Virus record (IMG/VR): IMGVR_UViG_3300047284_000191
Span: 1-29,274 of that record
Source of the DNA: a virus
Reading direction: 5' to 3' (one strand)
DNA length: 29,274 nucleotides
Positions 8,824 to 13,598 of the stretch are shown here, piece after piece. The position numbers were made by a program, and so were the translations under genes. How positions within the stretch are numbered: the first letter of the stretch is position 1; each line of letters begins with the position of its first letter. The notes below the pieces were generated by a model, which was not told the DNA's origin, did no database searches, and saw only the letters and a program-made list of their open reading frames with translations.

Positions 8824-8942
8824 GGGTCGAGTGCAAGACTTTATAGCTTACATAGGACCCTTTTTATTAATATAACGGCCGCCCCCGACCCCGAAAACCC
8901 GCACCACGACTGGGATCTGGGCGGAGTTCGGTATACTTAAGA

Positions 8943-8960
8943 GGGGCATTTGACTGCCCC
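8943..8960 (-). terminator. Hairpin after the 51-aa gene, possible terminator
   Basis: GGGGCA and TGCCCC pair perfectly around a six-base loop, 17 bases past the stop of the gene ending at 8978. In transcript direction it is followed by TCTT only, so the U-tract is weak. It may end or slow early transcription before the late region. Confidence 0.5.
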
Positions 8961-8977
8961 CCAGTATAACTAACTGA

Positions 8978-9133
8978 TCAGAAGTCGATCATCTCAAGAG
9001 TGGGCACAGTGCCAGTCTGGGTATCATCGTCGCCCTCGCTAATCGTGTCGCTGGCGATGACATCGAGGATAGACAGAATCTCGCTGCCAGTGTTGCCTTG
9101 ACGGAGCATGGAGATCATCACTTGCTTAGACAT
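8978..9133 (-). CDS. Small protein (51 aa), MSKQVMISMLRQGNTGSEIL type
   Basis: The 51-residue product starts MSKQVMISMLRQGNTGSEIL, continues with a helix SILDVIASD and ends in an acidic linker and TLEMIDF. Short proteins of this pattern (a helix with R-x-G-x-T-G-x-E-I-L) are, from memory, common in marine cyanophages; function unknown. The ATG has no purine-rich ribosome binding site; its leader is the CA-rich type (AACACTCAACGAACCAACT) shared with neighbours. The gene lies between the DnaA-box inverted repeat and the GC-rich gap. Confidence 0.75.
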   Translation of the reverse strand: MSKQVMISMLRQGNTGSEILSILDVIASDTISEGDDDTQTGTVPTLEMIDF

Positions 9134-9191
9134 AGTTGGTTCGTTGAGTGTTAGTAAGTGTGCATTGGGTAGTTTATAGTCTTGCCGAGGA

Positions 9192-9231
9192 CTAACCTGT
9201 GGAAAAAGTTAATTAGTTTTCCACAGGTTAG
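9192..9231. repeat. 15-bp perfect inverted repeat built from two DnaA-box-like sites
   Basis: Arms 9192-9206 and 9217-9231 are perfect reverse complements around a 10-base AT-rich spacer. Each arm contains TGTGGAAAA/TTTTCCACA, which fits the DnaA-box consensus TTWTNCACA. A third copy follows at 9241-9249. In transcript direction there is no T tract after the stem, so a plain terminator is less likely than a protein-binding site. Confidence 0.75.
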
Positions 9232-9251
9232 GTATATTTCTGTGGAAAACT

Positions 9252-9575
9252 TCAGGCGATACGCATACCTGAGAAGAAGGGAATCGTGCCGTAGTCGTTA
9301 GAACTGAAGAACCATTCTCCTTTTTTCTGGAATACACCTTCGTTGCCAATTCCATGTGCCTGAAGAATAGCATTCAGACGCGATTTGGTGGTGTTTGATT
9401 GCCAACCACCATCGAACAGTTCGATATAGGTAGGGCCGATCTCAGCAATCAGATTGCCATGCAGATAGACCTGAGACTTATCATGACCCGAAAAGTACAG
9501 AACCTCGGTGTTATCGAGTTTCCAATCTTTGCCTGCAGTGATAGCAGCATTCATGAGACGTTCGATCTTACGCAT
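9252..9575 (-). CDS. Conserved-type hypothetical protein (107 aa)
   Basis: The product starts MRKIERLMNAAITAGKDWKL and continues with a beta-rich part (TEVLYFSGHDKSQVYLHGNL; AEIGPTYIELFDGGWQS) and a helix TTKSRLNAILQAHG. Proteins of this shape occur in cyanobacteria and their phages, without a known role. An open frame continues upstream to 9671, but the sigma70 promoter (-10 at 9643-9648, -35 at 9666-9671) lies inside that extension, so I take the ATG at 9575. No Shine-Dalgarno sequence is seen. The gene is flanked on both sides by DnaA-box-like sites. Confidence 0.8.
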   Translation of the reverse strand: MRKIERLMNAAITAGKDWKLDNTEVLYFSGHDKSQVYLHGNLIAEIGPTYIELFDGGWQSNTTKSRLNAILQAHGIGNEGVFQKKGEWFFSSNDYGTIPFFSGMRIA

Positions 9576-9642
9576 GGGAGGCGATTTGAGAGGGGTTAGA
9601 GAGGTCGGGGGTGGGGTTGTTTCCCTTCCCTCCGATGCACTC

Positions 9643-9698
9643 AATATAGGGCATTCTGGAGGGTCTGTCAAGCGATTTCAGATAAGCGTTGCTAATGT
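9643..9698 (-). promoter_or_regulatory. Sigma70-type promoter with upstream inverted-repeat element (copy 1)
   Basis: On the minus strand TTGACA (9666-9671), a 17-base spacer and TATATT (9643-9648) form a near-consensus promoter for the gene at 9575. Upstream, the plus strand reads AGATAAGCGTTGCTAATGT (9680-9698), a copy of the repeated element; its GAT begins 10 bases from the -35 edge, as in most other copies. Confidence 0.8.
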
Positions 9699-9714
9699 CA
9701 GAGATCAGGGGATT

Positions 9715-9795
9715 TTATGAGTCCGAGGTTGACAAATCTCCGAAAGTGTGATACATTGGAGGCTTAACTTGCATCTCTGAGCTACCTTTACTCAT
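9715..9795 (-). CDS. Candidate micropeptide (26 aa)
   Basis: A 26-codon frame starts MSKGSSEMQVKPPMYHTFGD. Its leader, ACTCTAACTAAAGC before the ATG, closely resembles the leader of the 79-aa gene at 12623 (ACTCTAACTAACACAA). Its stop is followed after 16 bases by the repeated promoter element, exactly the arrangement found after other genes here. These context signals, not length, support it. No function can be proposed. Confidence 0.45.
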   Translation of the reverse strand: MSKGSSEMQVKPPMYHTFGDLSTSDS

Positions 9796-9903
9796 GCTTT
9801 AGTTAGAGTTAAACAAAACACACACATATGTTTTTTTACCTATTTTTAATTGTGGAAAAACCTGTGGAAAACTTTATACTTTTTCCGCATACTTGTGGAA
9901 AAC

Positions 9904-10059
9904 TCAATCATAGATACGTTGTGATCTTTCATAGAGACGCTTATCCAAATGATCGAGATAATCATCTGGATTCATTACATCATCCCAATCAAGTTCATCT
10001 CGCTCTGTATAATCGGAATTGTAGTAATCTTGGTGCATGGTGTCAGTGTTGGTGTTCAT
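9904..10059 (-). CDS. Small acidic protein (51 aa)
   Basis: The 51-residue product opens MNTNTDTMHQDYYNSDYTER and is rich in Asp and Tyr (DELDWDDVMNPDDYLDHLDK), ending in a basic helix RLYERSQRIYD. No domain is recognised. It begins 14 bases after the upstream stop and so is probably co-transcribed with the 84-aa gene. An internal start at methionine 8 is possible. Its 3' end abuts a DnaA-box-like site. Confidence 0.7.
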   Translation of the reverse strand: MNTNTDTMHQDYYNSDYTERDELDWDDVMNPDDYLDHLDKRLYERSQRIYD

Positions 10060-10073
10060 GATAGTGTTAATGA

Positions 10074-10328
10074 TCAGAGGTAAAGATCAGGATCAATGTT
10101 ATACTGTTCGAGCAATTCAGGATAGCAGTTGTTCACATCCTCTACGATCTCGTTATCAGTCATTCGTTCCATATTCTCGCAGATCACATCATAAGCAAGT
10201 TGTACAAGTGTTTTCAAATCCATGTCATCTACGACCATTTCAGCATAATCAGAGATGAGAGAATCACGATCGAAAGTGTTAGTCATGTCGGTTGATTGGA
10301 TGATTTCAGTGTACAGATCAGTGGTCAT
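10074..10328 (-). CDS. Acidic helical hypothetical protein (84 aa)
   Basis: I place the start at the ATG at 10328 (MTTDLYTEIIQSTDMTNTFD), because a -10-like box TATACT lies at 10362-10367, inside the longer open frame that reaches 10436. A second possible start is residue 15 (MTNTFDRDSL). The core DLKTLVQLAYDVICENMERM is helical and the protein is strongly acidic. It resembles small orphan proteins shared by cyanophages and cyanobacteria; role unknown. The leader before the ATG is CA-rich (AAGACTCACAA) without a Shine-Dalgarno sequence. Confidence 0.75.
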   Translation of the reverse strand: MTTDLYTEIIQSTDMTNTFDRDSLISDYAEMVVDDMDLKTLVQLAYDVICENMERMTDNEIVEDVNNCYPELLEQYNIDPDLYL

Positions 10329-10361
10329 TTGTGAGTCTTGTTTGTTGGTCTGCTGTTGAAA

Positions 10362-10367
10362 AGTATA
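10362..10367 (-). promoter_or_regulatory. Possible -10 box upstream of the 84-aa gene
   Basis: TATACT on the minus strand lies 33 bases before the ATG at 10328. No acceptable -35 box is found 16-18 bases upstream, and the repeated inverted element is absent, so this promoter is weaker or differently controlled. Confidence 0.35.
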
Positions 10368-10422
10368 GGGCGAATCTGTTGGGTTTGTTGGCGGATTGCG
10401 TTGGTTTGGCGTTGCTCTCGAC

Positions 10423-10539
10423 TCATTTGATTTCACCTTGCAGAGTGTTTCCGATCCAGATAAATGCTCCCCCTATGTTATATCGAAAGCCAGGGGAAAG
10501 AATACACAGGAGAATGATTAGAAGCGTGATCAGGTTCAT
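10423..10539 (-). CDS. Small hydrophobic membrane peptide (38 aa)
   Basis: A 38-codon gene whose N terminus MNLITLLIILLCILSPGF is one hydrophobic membrane segment, followed by GGAFIWIGNTLQGEIK. It lies between two genes on the same strand with short gaps. The ATG has a CA-rich leader (CCCTCAACAAA). It would sit in the host inner membrane; no function is known. Confidence 0.6.
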   Translation of the reverse strand: MNLITLLIILLCILSPGFRYNIGGAFIWIGNTLQGEIK

Positions 10540-10568
10540 TTTGTTGAGGGATTTACGGGACAAGAGAA

Positions 10569-10781
10569 TCAACCACCACCGTATTCATAAGCAACAACAC
10601 CAGCAGGATGTTTCACATCTTCGATAACAGTGAAGACTGCATACTTATCGAACTCTTCAGCATGATATTCACTGAACTCTTTGATAAAGAACTCACGGCA
10701 TTGCTCTTTAGACTCAGCAGCGATAACTGCCATGCCAGAAGTATAATCAGAGAGAACGTTGTTGAGAATGTAGAGATTCAT
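10569..10781 (-). CDS. Hypothetical protein (70 aa)
   Basis: A 70-aa protein with a beta-alpha-beta pattern: MNLYILNNVLSDYTSGMAVI, a helix SKEQCREFFIKEFSEYHAEE, then FDKYAVFTVIEDV and a Gly-rich end. It is probably cytosolic. The fold class (strand, 'A-E-S-K-E-Q', helix, strand) is common among small phage proteins, but no role is known. It is followed after 29 bases by the 38-aa membrane peptide gene. Confidence 0.75.
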   Translation of the reverse strand: MNLYILNNVLSDYTSGMAVIAAESKEQCREFFIKEFSEYHAEEFDKYAVFTVIEDVKHPAGVVAYEYGGG

Positions 10782-10811
10782 GATTTCAGGAATGAATGTG
10801 TTAAGAAAAGG

Positions 10812-11066
10812 TCAGAAATCGAACACGTCAGAGTTAAGTTGGATCACATTCACTTTCGGATCGTTGAACTTAACTCCGTCCTTTGTTTCCTTCACACCAT
10901 AATCATTATAGAGGCAATCTACCAGAGTTTCGTAATCACCACACTGCTGTGCAAGATGATAAAGAGACTCGTCATTGTTGATCCACAGAGCAACATTCCA
11001 GGTTTCATAGTTCTCCCAACCGTTATAGGAAATGTCGAGAGCATTGCGTTGGAAAGTGTCAGTCAT
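10812..11066 (-). CDS. DUF7249-type protein (84 aa, GWENYETWNVALWI motif)
   Basis: The motif GWENYETWNVALWINND near residues 16-32 marks a small protein family found in many phages and some bacteria, which I recall as DUF7249. Function is unknown. The open frame extends to 11141, but the promoter (-10 at 11113, -35 at 11136) lies within that extension, so the ATG at 11066 (MTDTFQRNALDISYN) is the start. The leader contains a hairpin with a TGAGAGAG loop (11084-11103) and a CA-rich run before the ATG. Confidence 0.8.
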   Translation of the reverse strand: MTDTFQRNALDISYNGWENYETWNVALWINNDESLYHLAQQCGDYETLVDCLYNDYGVKETKDGVKFNDPKVNVIQLNSDVFDF

Positions 11067-11083
11067 TTGAGTGATTTGTGTGT

Positions 11084-11103
11084 GGAGGTCTCTCTCAACC
11101 CCC
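11084..11103 (-). promoter_or_regulatory. 5'-UTR hairpin with TGAGAGAG loop (copy A)
   Basis: In the transcript, GGGGGU (11103-11098) pairs with ACCUCC (11089-11084) around the loop UGAGAGAG. An equivalent hairpin with a different stem but identical loop lies before the 79-aa gene (12650-12667). Both follow ATGTTCATC just after the -10 box. Confidence 0.5.
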
Positions 11104-11112
11104 GATGAACAT

Positions 11113-11168
11113 AGTATGGCAGGGATCAGGGGGAAAGTCAAGCGTTTTCGGATAAGTGTTGCTTATGA
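11113..11168 (-). promoter_or_regulatory. Sigma70-type promoter with inverted-repeat element (copy 2)
   Basis: Minus strand: TTGACT (11136-11141), 17-base spacer, CATACT (11113-11118). The element on the plus strand is GGATAAGTGTTGCTTATGA (11150-11168), with its GAT 10 bases from the -35. A further TGCTTAT/ATAAGCA inverted pair extends upstream to about 11182. Drives the DUF7249-type gene. Confidence 0.8.
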
Positions 11169-11194
11169 GTCTGATAAGCAGCATTTATGAGTTT

Positions 11195-11326
11195 TTACTT
11201 GCGAACTTCCGCGTCTTGTGTATAGACTGCGCGGAACAGTTGATTATCACGCTGAATGAGAAACACATTCCATCCGATCATAACAAACAGAGCACAGATG
11301 CCTGCTGCGATATACTTACGATTCAT
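11195..11326 (-). CDS. Small membrane protein (43 aa)
   Basis: A 43-aa product: MNRKYIAAGICALFVMIGWN, one membrane helix with a positively charged N terminus, then VFLIQRDNQLFRAVYTQD and a charged tail. The start overlaps the upstream stop (TGATG), so it is translated by coupling with the 86-aa gene. It is probably an inner-membrane protein with the N terminus inside; role unknown. Confidence 0.65.
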   Translation of the reverse strand: MNRKYIAAGICALFVMIGWNVFLIQRDNQLFRAVYTQDAEVRK

Positions 11327-11586
11327 CACCAAGTACCTCGTTGAATGTGAATGTTGCGGATCTCAGTATAGATGAACTTCTTTAGTTTTGGATCATTCGT
11401 GTTATCAAATGCAACATATAGACGCTTCAGGTATTCGTCTTGTGTCATACATTTGATAGTCTTTGCACTGCTAACTCCGATCTCTGTAAGTGTAGAACCT
11501 GCCTGCACTTTGTTCCGTCCGAAATTACCTGAGACACGACCAGTTGTTCTCAGCTTGGGTTTGATCTTTGAGAGGTTAGAGTTCAT
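11326..11586 (-). CDS. Basic hypothetical protein (86 aa)
   Basis: An 86-aa protein with a Lys/Arg-rich N-terminal half (MNSNLSKIKPKLRTTGRVSG) and a helical C-terminal half (MTQDEYLKRLYVAFDNTNDP). The basic part could contact nucleic acid. Start and stop both overlap the neighbours (TGATG), so it belongs to a coupled chain of genes from 12064 to 11195. No family is recognised. Confidence 0.7.
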   Translation of the reverse strand: MNSNLSKIKPKLRTTGRVSGNFGRNKVQAGSTLTEIGVSSAKTIKCMTQDEYLKRLYVAFDNTNDPKLKKFIYTEIRNIHIQRGTW

Positions 11587-11810
11587 CAGTTGTCTCCTTG
11601 ATGATTAATTAGAATCCTCATTCCTTGATGACCTTGTTGATCAATAAATGGAATAAATTGCGGATTCATGCAATCTTTCCATGTTATTTCGAGTTCCATA
11701 GTTTTCTGGGCAACCACATAATTGCCCTTGCTTTTGTCTTTCCCAAACCCTGCAGTCCACGACTTTTGTATAATGCGGAGAACAGAATGATGACCTAATG
11801 CCATAGTCAA
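11586..11810 (-). CDS. Hypothetical protein (74 aa)
   Basis: A 74-aa product (MTMALGHHSVLRIIQKSWTA...) with mixed composition and a C-terminal HQGMRILINHQGDN. Another frame of 67 codons overlaps it at 11641-11844; I prefer this one because its start overlaps the upstream stop (ATGA at 11807-11810) and its stop overlaps the next start. Function unknown. Confidence 0.65.
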   Translation of the reverse strand: MTMALGHHSVLRIIQKSWTAGFGKDKSKGNYVVAQKTMELEITWKDCMNPQFIPFIDQQGHQGMRILINHQGDN

Positions 11811-12064
11811 CCTCGCAGACCTTTGCGACGGATTTCATCATCAATCATCTCAAACACTTGCTCACAAATGTAGTCGGAATCTTCGACTTCATTGAGAACA
11901 TCAGCACACACATCTACAGGGAGAGGTGTTTCTTCCAGCGTATCTTCATCGCACAGGAATACATCTTCCATCGTGAAGATAAATGCAGCACAGGGAGCAT
12001 CTGGGCCCTGCTGATCTATCAGACGAGTGATAGATTCTTGGAGTTGTTGAAGAGTTCGTGCCAT
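11807..12064 (-). CDS. Acidic hypothetical protein (85 aa)
   Basis: An 85-aa acidic protein: an N-terminal helix MARTLQQLQESITRLIDQQG, a strand AAFIFTMEDVFLCDEDTLEE, and a helix DVCADVLNEVEDSDYICEQV ending in basic residues. The arrangement suits a small soluble interaction protein; I know no function. The leader is CCTGATCTAAACTAAC with no Shine-Dalgarno sequence. It heads the coupled set 12064-11195. Confidence 0.75.
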   Translation of the reverse strand: MARTLQQLQESITRLIDQQGPDAPCAAFIFTMEDVFLCDEDTLEETPLPVDVCADVLNEVEDSDYICEQVFEMIDDEIRRKGLRG

Positions 12065-12075
12065 GTTAGTTTAGA

Positions 12076-12354
12076 TCAGGCGAGGGCAAGTTGAGGAGCA
12101 GGTTGTACCTGATAGGTGAAACCTTTGGCAGTGATAGAAACTGCGTGAGCAGGTGCGCCCAGTTCATCTACAACTTCCCAAGAATCTTCGGTCTCTTCGA
12201 TGACAACATAACCGAAAGTTCCAGCATTAGAAAGTTGCTCAAGACCGCAACGTTCGGCACGTCGTTGTGTGCTGAATCGCTCTTTACGATTCCACCAACC
12301 GTTTCGGGCAACATCATCAGAAGGACCGAAAGTAATGCAGATAAACTCAGTCAT
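12076..12354 (-). CDS. Hypothetical protein (92 aa)
   Basis: A 92-aa soluble protein (MTEFICITFGPSDDVARNGW...) with a basic helix KERFSTQRRAERCGLEQL, a strand GYVVIEETEDSWEVVDELG and a hydrophobic end. The basic helix followed by acidic strands could bind a nucleic acid or a protein, but this is a guess. The leader is CA-rich (CACTCAACACACAAACAA). There are 11 bases to the next gene. Confidence 0.75.
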   Translation of the reverse strand: MTEFICITFGPSDDVARNGWWNRKERFSTQRRAERCGLEQLSNAGTFGYVVIEETEDSWEVVDELGAPAHAVSITAKGFTYQVQPAPQLALA

Positions 12355-12383
12355 TTGTTTGTGTGTTGAGTGTAAAGAATGAA

Positions 12384-12623
12384 TCAGAAGTGTGCTTCAG
12401 AGCAGTCAAGTTGGGCACTGTACTTTGCGATGCCATCATAACACTTTGCTGCCATCAGATCATCACCCTCAGCAACATATTGCTCCAGAAACTCGAAGCA
12501 ATACTTAATACGCAACTCAGGAGCGATTGCAGCGAGTTGTTGTTGCTTACGCTGCTGATAGTTTGCATTGTAGGCAAACATCTCACGATCTTCGACTGAC
12601 ATGTTGTGAAACTGGCGTTGCAT
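12384..12623 (-). CDS. Helical hypothetical protein (79 aa)
   Basis: A 79-aa mostly helical protein: MQRQFHNMSVEDREMFAYNA, a Gln-rich turn (QQRKQQQLAAIAPEL) and KYCFEFLEQYVAEGDDLMAA. No family recognised. Its leader (CTAACTAACACAA) is CA-rich and contains the TGAGAGAG hairpin. The -10 box is TATTGT at 12677-12682 with no good -35 box. Confidence 0.75.
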   Translation of the reverse strand: MQRQFHNMSVEDREMFAYNANYQQRKQQQLAAIAPELRIKYCFEFLEQYVAEGDDLMAAKCYDGIAKYSAQLDCSEAHF

Positions 12624-12649
12624 TTGTGTTAGTTAGAGTGTGGTTGGTT

Positions 12650-12667
12650 GGGGTCTCTCTCAACCCC
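12650..12667 (-). promoter_or_regulatory. 5'-UTR hairpin with TGAGAGAG loop (copy B)
   Basis: GGGGU and ACCCC pair around the loop UGAGAGAG. The stem differs from copy A at 11084-11103 but still pairs, and the loop and the preceding ATGTTCATC are identical. This suggests a leader structure that is conserved rather than chance. Confidence 0.5.
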
Positions 12668-12676
12668 GATGAACAT

Positions 12677-12682
12677 ACAATA
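12677..12682 (-). promoter_or_regulatory. -10 box (TATTGT) of the 79-aa gene
   Basis: TATTGT is followed by ATGTTCATC, the same string that follows the -10 at 11113 and 27422. No -35 box is found at 16-18 bases. A variant of the repeated element (TTGATCAG...CTTTATGAG, about 12735-12756) lies upstream but at a different distance, so an activator may be needed. Confidence 0.4.
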
Positions 12683-12737
12683 GAGCATCTGCAGGGTGCC
12701 CGTAGTTCGTGGTGATACAAAACGGACAATCCATTGA

Positions 12738-12938
12738 TCAGTCGTCTTTATGAGTCGAATTATCACCCATAACTTCTCTGCATATCTTAAATTGTGCCCA
12801 TTCGCTATTACTAAAGTTGTCAGATGCGTATGGGATACCAACTAGCATGGCACAATAGCGATCCACATATTCAGGATTGGGTTGCATGTTTGCCTGCTTA
12901 GCTGATAGAATCGCAGCAAGAAGAAACTCTAGAGTCAT
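12738..12938 (-). CDS. Hypothetical protein (66 aa)
   Basis: A 66-aa product starting MTLEFLLAAILSAKQANMQP, possibly with one short amphipathic N-terminal helix, then PEYVDRYCAMLVGIPYASDN and a polar end. The start overlaps the stop of the gene upstream (ATGA). I see no clear membrane segment and no family. A second frame at 12629-12841 overlaps it but has no start support. Confidence 0.7.
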   Translation of the reverse strand: MTLEFLLAAILSAKQANMQPNPEYVDRYCAMLVGIPYASDNFSNSEWAQFKICREVMGDNSTHKDD

Positions 12939-13144
12939 TTCAGAACGATGCGATAATCAATGGATTTGATACACCAACCCGTTGCACATGTGATCTCTTC
13001 GATTAGATCATCCTCATCATCTGCTTCCCAGACAGTATTACAAGTTTCAGCAATAATGAGGTCTTGTTCTTCTACTGGAAGTGCTTCATCAGGAAATACA
13101 TCATCAGTGAAATCGAACTCAATTTCAGTAACTAGGAATTGCAT
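12935..13144 (-). CDS. Acidic hypothetical protein (69 aa)
   Basis: A 69-aa acidic protein: a strand MQFLVTEIEFDFTDDVFPDE, a helix VEEQDLIIAETCNTVWEADD, then EEITCATGWCIKSIDYRIVL. The strand-helix-strand pattern with two late cysteines is compact; no function known. It lies 3 bases from the gene upstream and overlaps the next one downstream. Confidence 0.75.
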   Translation of the reverse strand: MQFLVTEIEFDFTDDVFPDEALPVEEQDLIIAETCNTVWEADDEDDLIEEITCATGWCIKSIDYRIVLK

Positions 13145-13147
13145 GAT

Positions 13148-13309
13148 TCAGACAGAAGGAATAACTTCGATTTCTTTAATGTTCAACCCACAGAGTTGAT
13201 TGTAGACCCGATTGAGTATAAGATCACAGGCACGAATCGCCTTGGATTTCTCATACCAAACGGTCACACATCCGTCGTTAGTTTCAACACGAACACGATA
13301 GTTTTTCAT
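13148..13309 (-). CDS. Hypothetical protein (53 aa)
   Basis: A 53-aa gene: MKNYRVRVETNDGCVTVWYE, a helix SKAIRACDLILNRVYNQLCG and a final strand NIKEIEVIPSV. The strand-strand-helix-strand layout resembles several neighbours. Start ATG lies 3 bases after the upstream stop. No family recognised. Confidence 0.7.
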   Translation of the reverse strand: MKNYRVRVETNDGCVTVWYEKSKAIRACDLILNRVYNQLCGLNIKEIEVIPSV

Positions 13310-13312
13310 GAT

Positions 13313-13477
13313 TCAGTAGTTAGAAACAGTGGTGAAGATGATGCCAGTTTCGTTATAACGAAGAGTCACATCACAGTAATACTCTTCAGACAGAGAATAG
13401 GCGAGATCGTATGCCTTATCCATGTCGGTGGTAGTGTTCTCCCACGGTGCGGCGGGACAGATAACGTCGATTCGCAT
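13313..13477 (-). CDS. Hypothetical protein (54 aa)
   Basis: A 54-aa gene (MRIDVICPAAPWENTTTDMD) with a helix KAYDLAYSLSEEYYCDVTLR and a strand GIIFTTVSNY. It is the first gene after promoter copy 3, and its ATG has a CA-rich leader (AATCACTCAA). A 26-base spacing from the -10 to the ATG fits a short leader. Function unknown. Confidence 0.7.
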   Translation of the reverse strand: MRIDVICPAAPWENTTTDMDKAYDLAYSLSEEYYCDVTLRYNETGIIFTTVSNY

Positions 13478-13502
13478 TTGAGTGATTTCCGATTACCTTG
13501 TA

Positions 13503-13559
13503 AGGATAGAACGGATCAGGGGGAAAGTCAACCCCCCAGACCATCATTGTTGCTTATGG
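13503..13559 (-). promoter_or_regulatory. Sigma70-type promoter with inverted-repeat element (copy 3)
   Basis: Minus strand: TTGACT (13526-13531), 17-base spacer, TATCCT (13503-13508). The -35 lies in the loop of a GGGGG/CCCCC hairpin (13519-13523 with 13532-13536). The element on the plus strand is CCATCATTGTTGCTTATGG (13541-13559); its outer bases changed together (CCAT with ATGG), keeping the dyad. Confidence 0.8.
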
Positions 13560-13564
13560 GCTAC

Positions 13565-13589
13565 ATGAGGACCGATTAAGTATCCTCAT
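13565..13589 (-). terminator. Hairpin after the helicase gene
   Basis: ATGAGGA (13565-13571) and TCCTCAT (13583-13589) pair perfectly with an 11-base loop, 10 bases after the helicase stop. There is no T tract, so it may protect the transcript end or slow polymerase rather than act as a full terminator. Confidence 0.4.
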
Positions 13590-13598
13590 GGCAACATG

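Larger units (their letters stand above)
8742..8977. other. Gene-free stretch with unusual GC-rich core between accessory and late regions
   Basis: No coding frame here convinces me on either strand. The stretch holds a late promoter (8817-8823), a hairpin after the 51-aa gene (8943-8960) and, at about 8876-8935, a GC-rich run with many C tracts that stands out from the AT-rich surroundings. It separates genes served by sigma70-type promoters from the late structural genes. Confidence 0.6.
9198..9902. other. Cluster of DnaA-box-like sites, origin-like region
   Basis: Six perfect copies of TGTGGAAAA or its complement lie at 9198-9206, 9217-9225, 9241-9249, 9851-9859, 9863-9871 and 9894-9902, with a one-mismatch copy at 9881-9889. 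Chance expectation in 700 bp is far below one. TTTTCCACA fits the general DnaA consensus and is, as I recall, the usual cyanobacterial box. An AT-rich tract (about 9811-9850) lies beside the right-hand group, as in bacterial origins. The alternative is a site that binds or titrates host DnaA. Confidence 0.6.
9576..9903. other. 328-bp region with promoter, DnaA-box-like sites and one micro-ORF
   Basis: This gap holds promoter copy 1 (9643-9698), a 26-codon candidate gene (9715-9795), an AT-rich tract with poly-T (about 9827-9848) and the right-hand group of DnaA-box-like sites (9851-9902). I see no longer credible gene on either strand. Confidence 0.6.

Noticed and set aside
9576-9671. N-terminal extension of the 107-aa gene up to 9671
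   Set aside because: It includes the -10 and -35 boxes of the gene's own promoter, so it cannot be in the mRNA.
9729-9757. Plus-strand TTGACA-17-TACATT promoter-like sequence
   Set aside because: It overlaps the candidate 26-aa gene and no plus-strand gene follows it; probably chance, though an antisense RNA cannot be excluded.
10058-10075. Sequence resembling the repeated dyad (TGATAGTGTTAATGATCA)
   Set aside because: Core bases differ, and no -35 or -10 follows at the usual distance; the next gene starts only two bases away.
12629-12841. Minus frame of 70 codons overlapping the 66-aa gene
   Set aside because: It crosses the leader hairpin and -10 of the 79-aa gene and has no start support.
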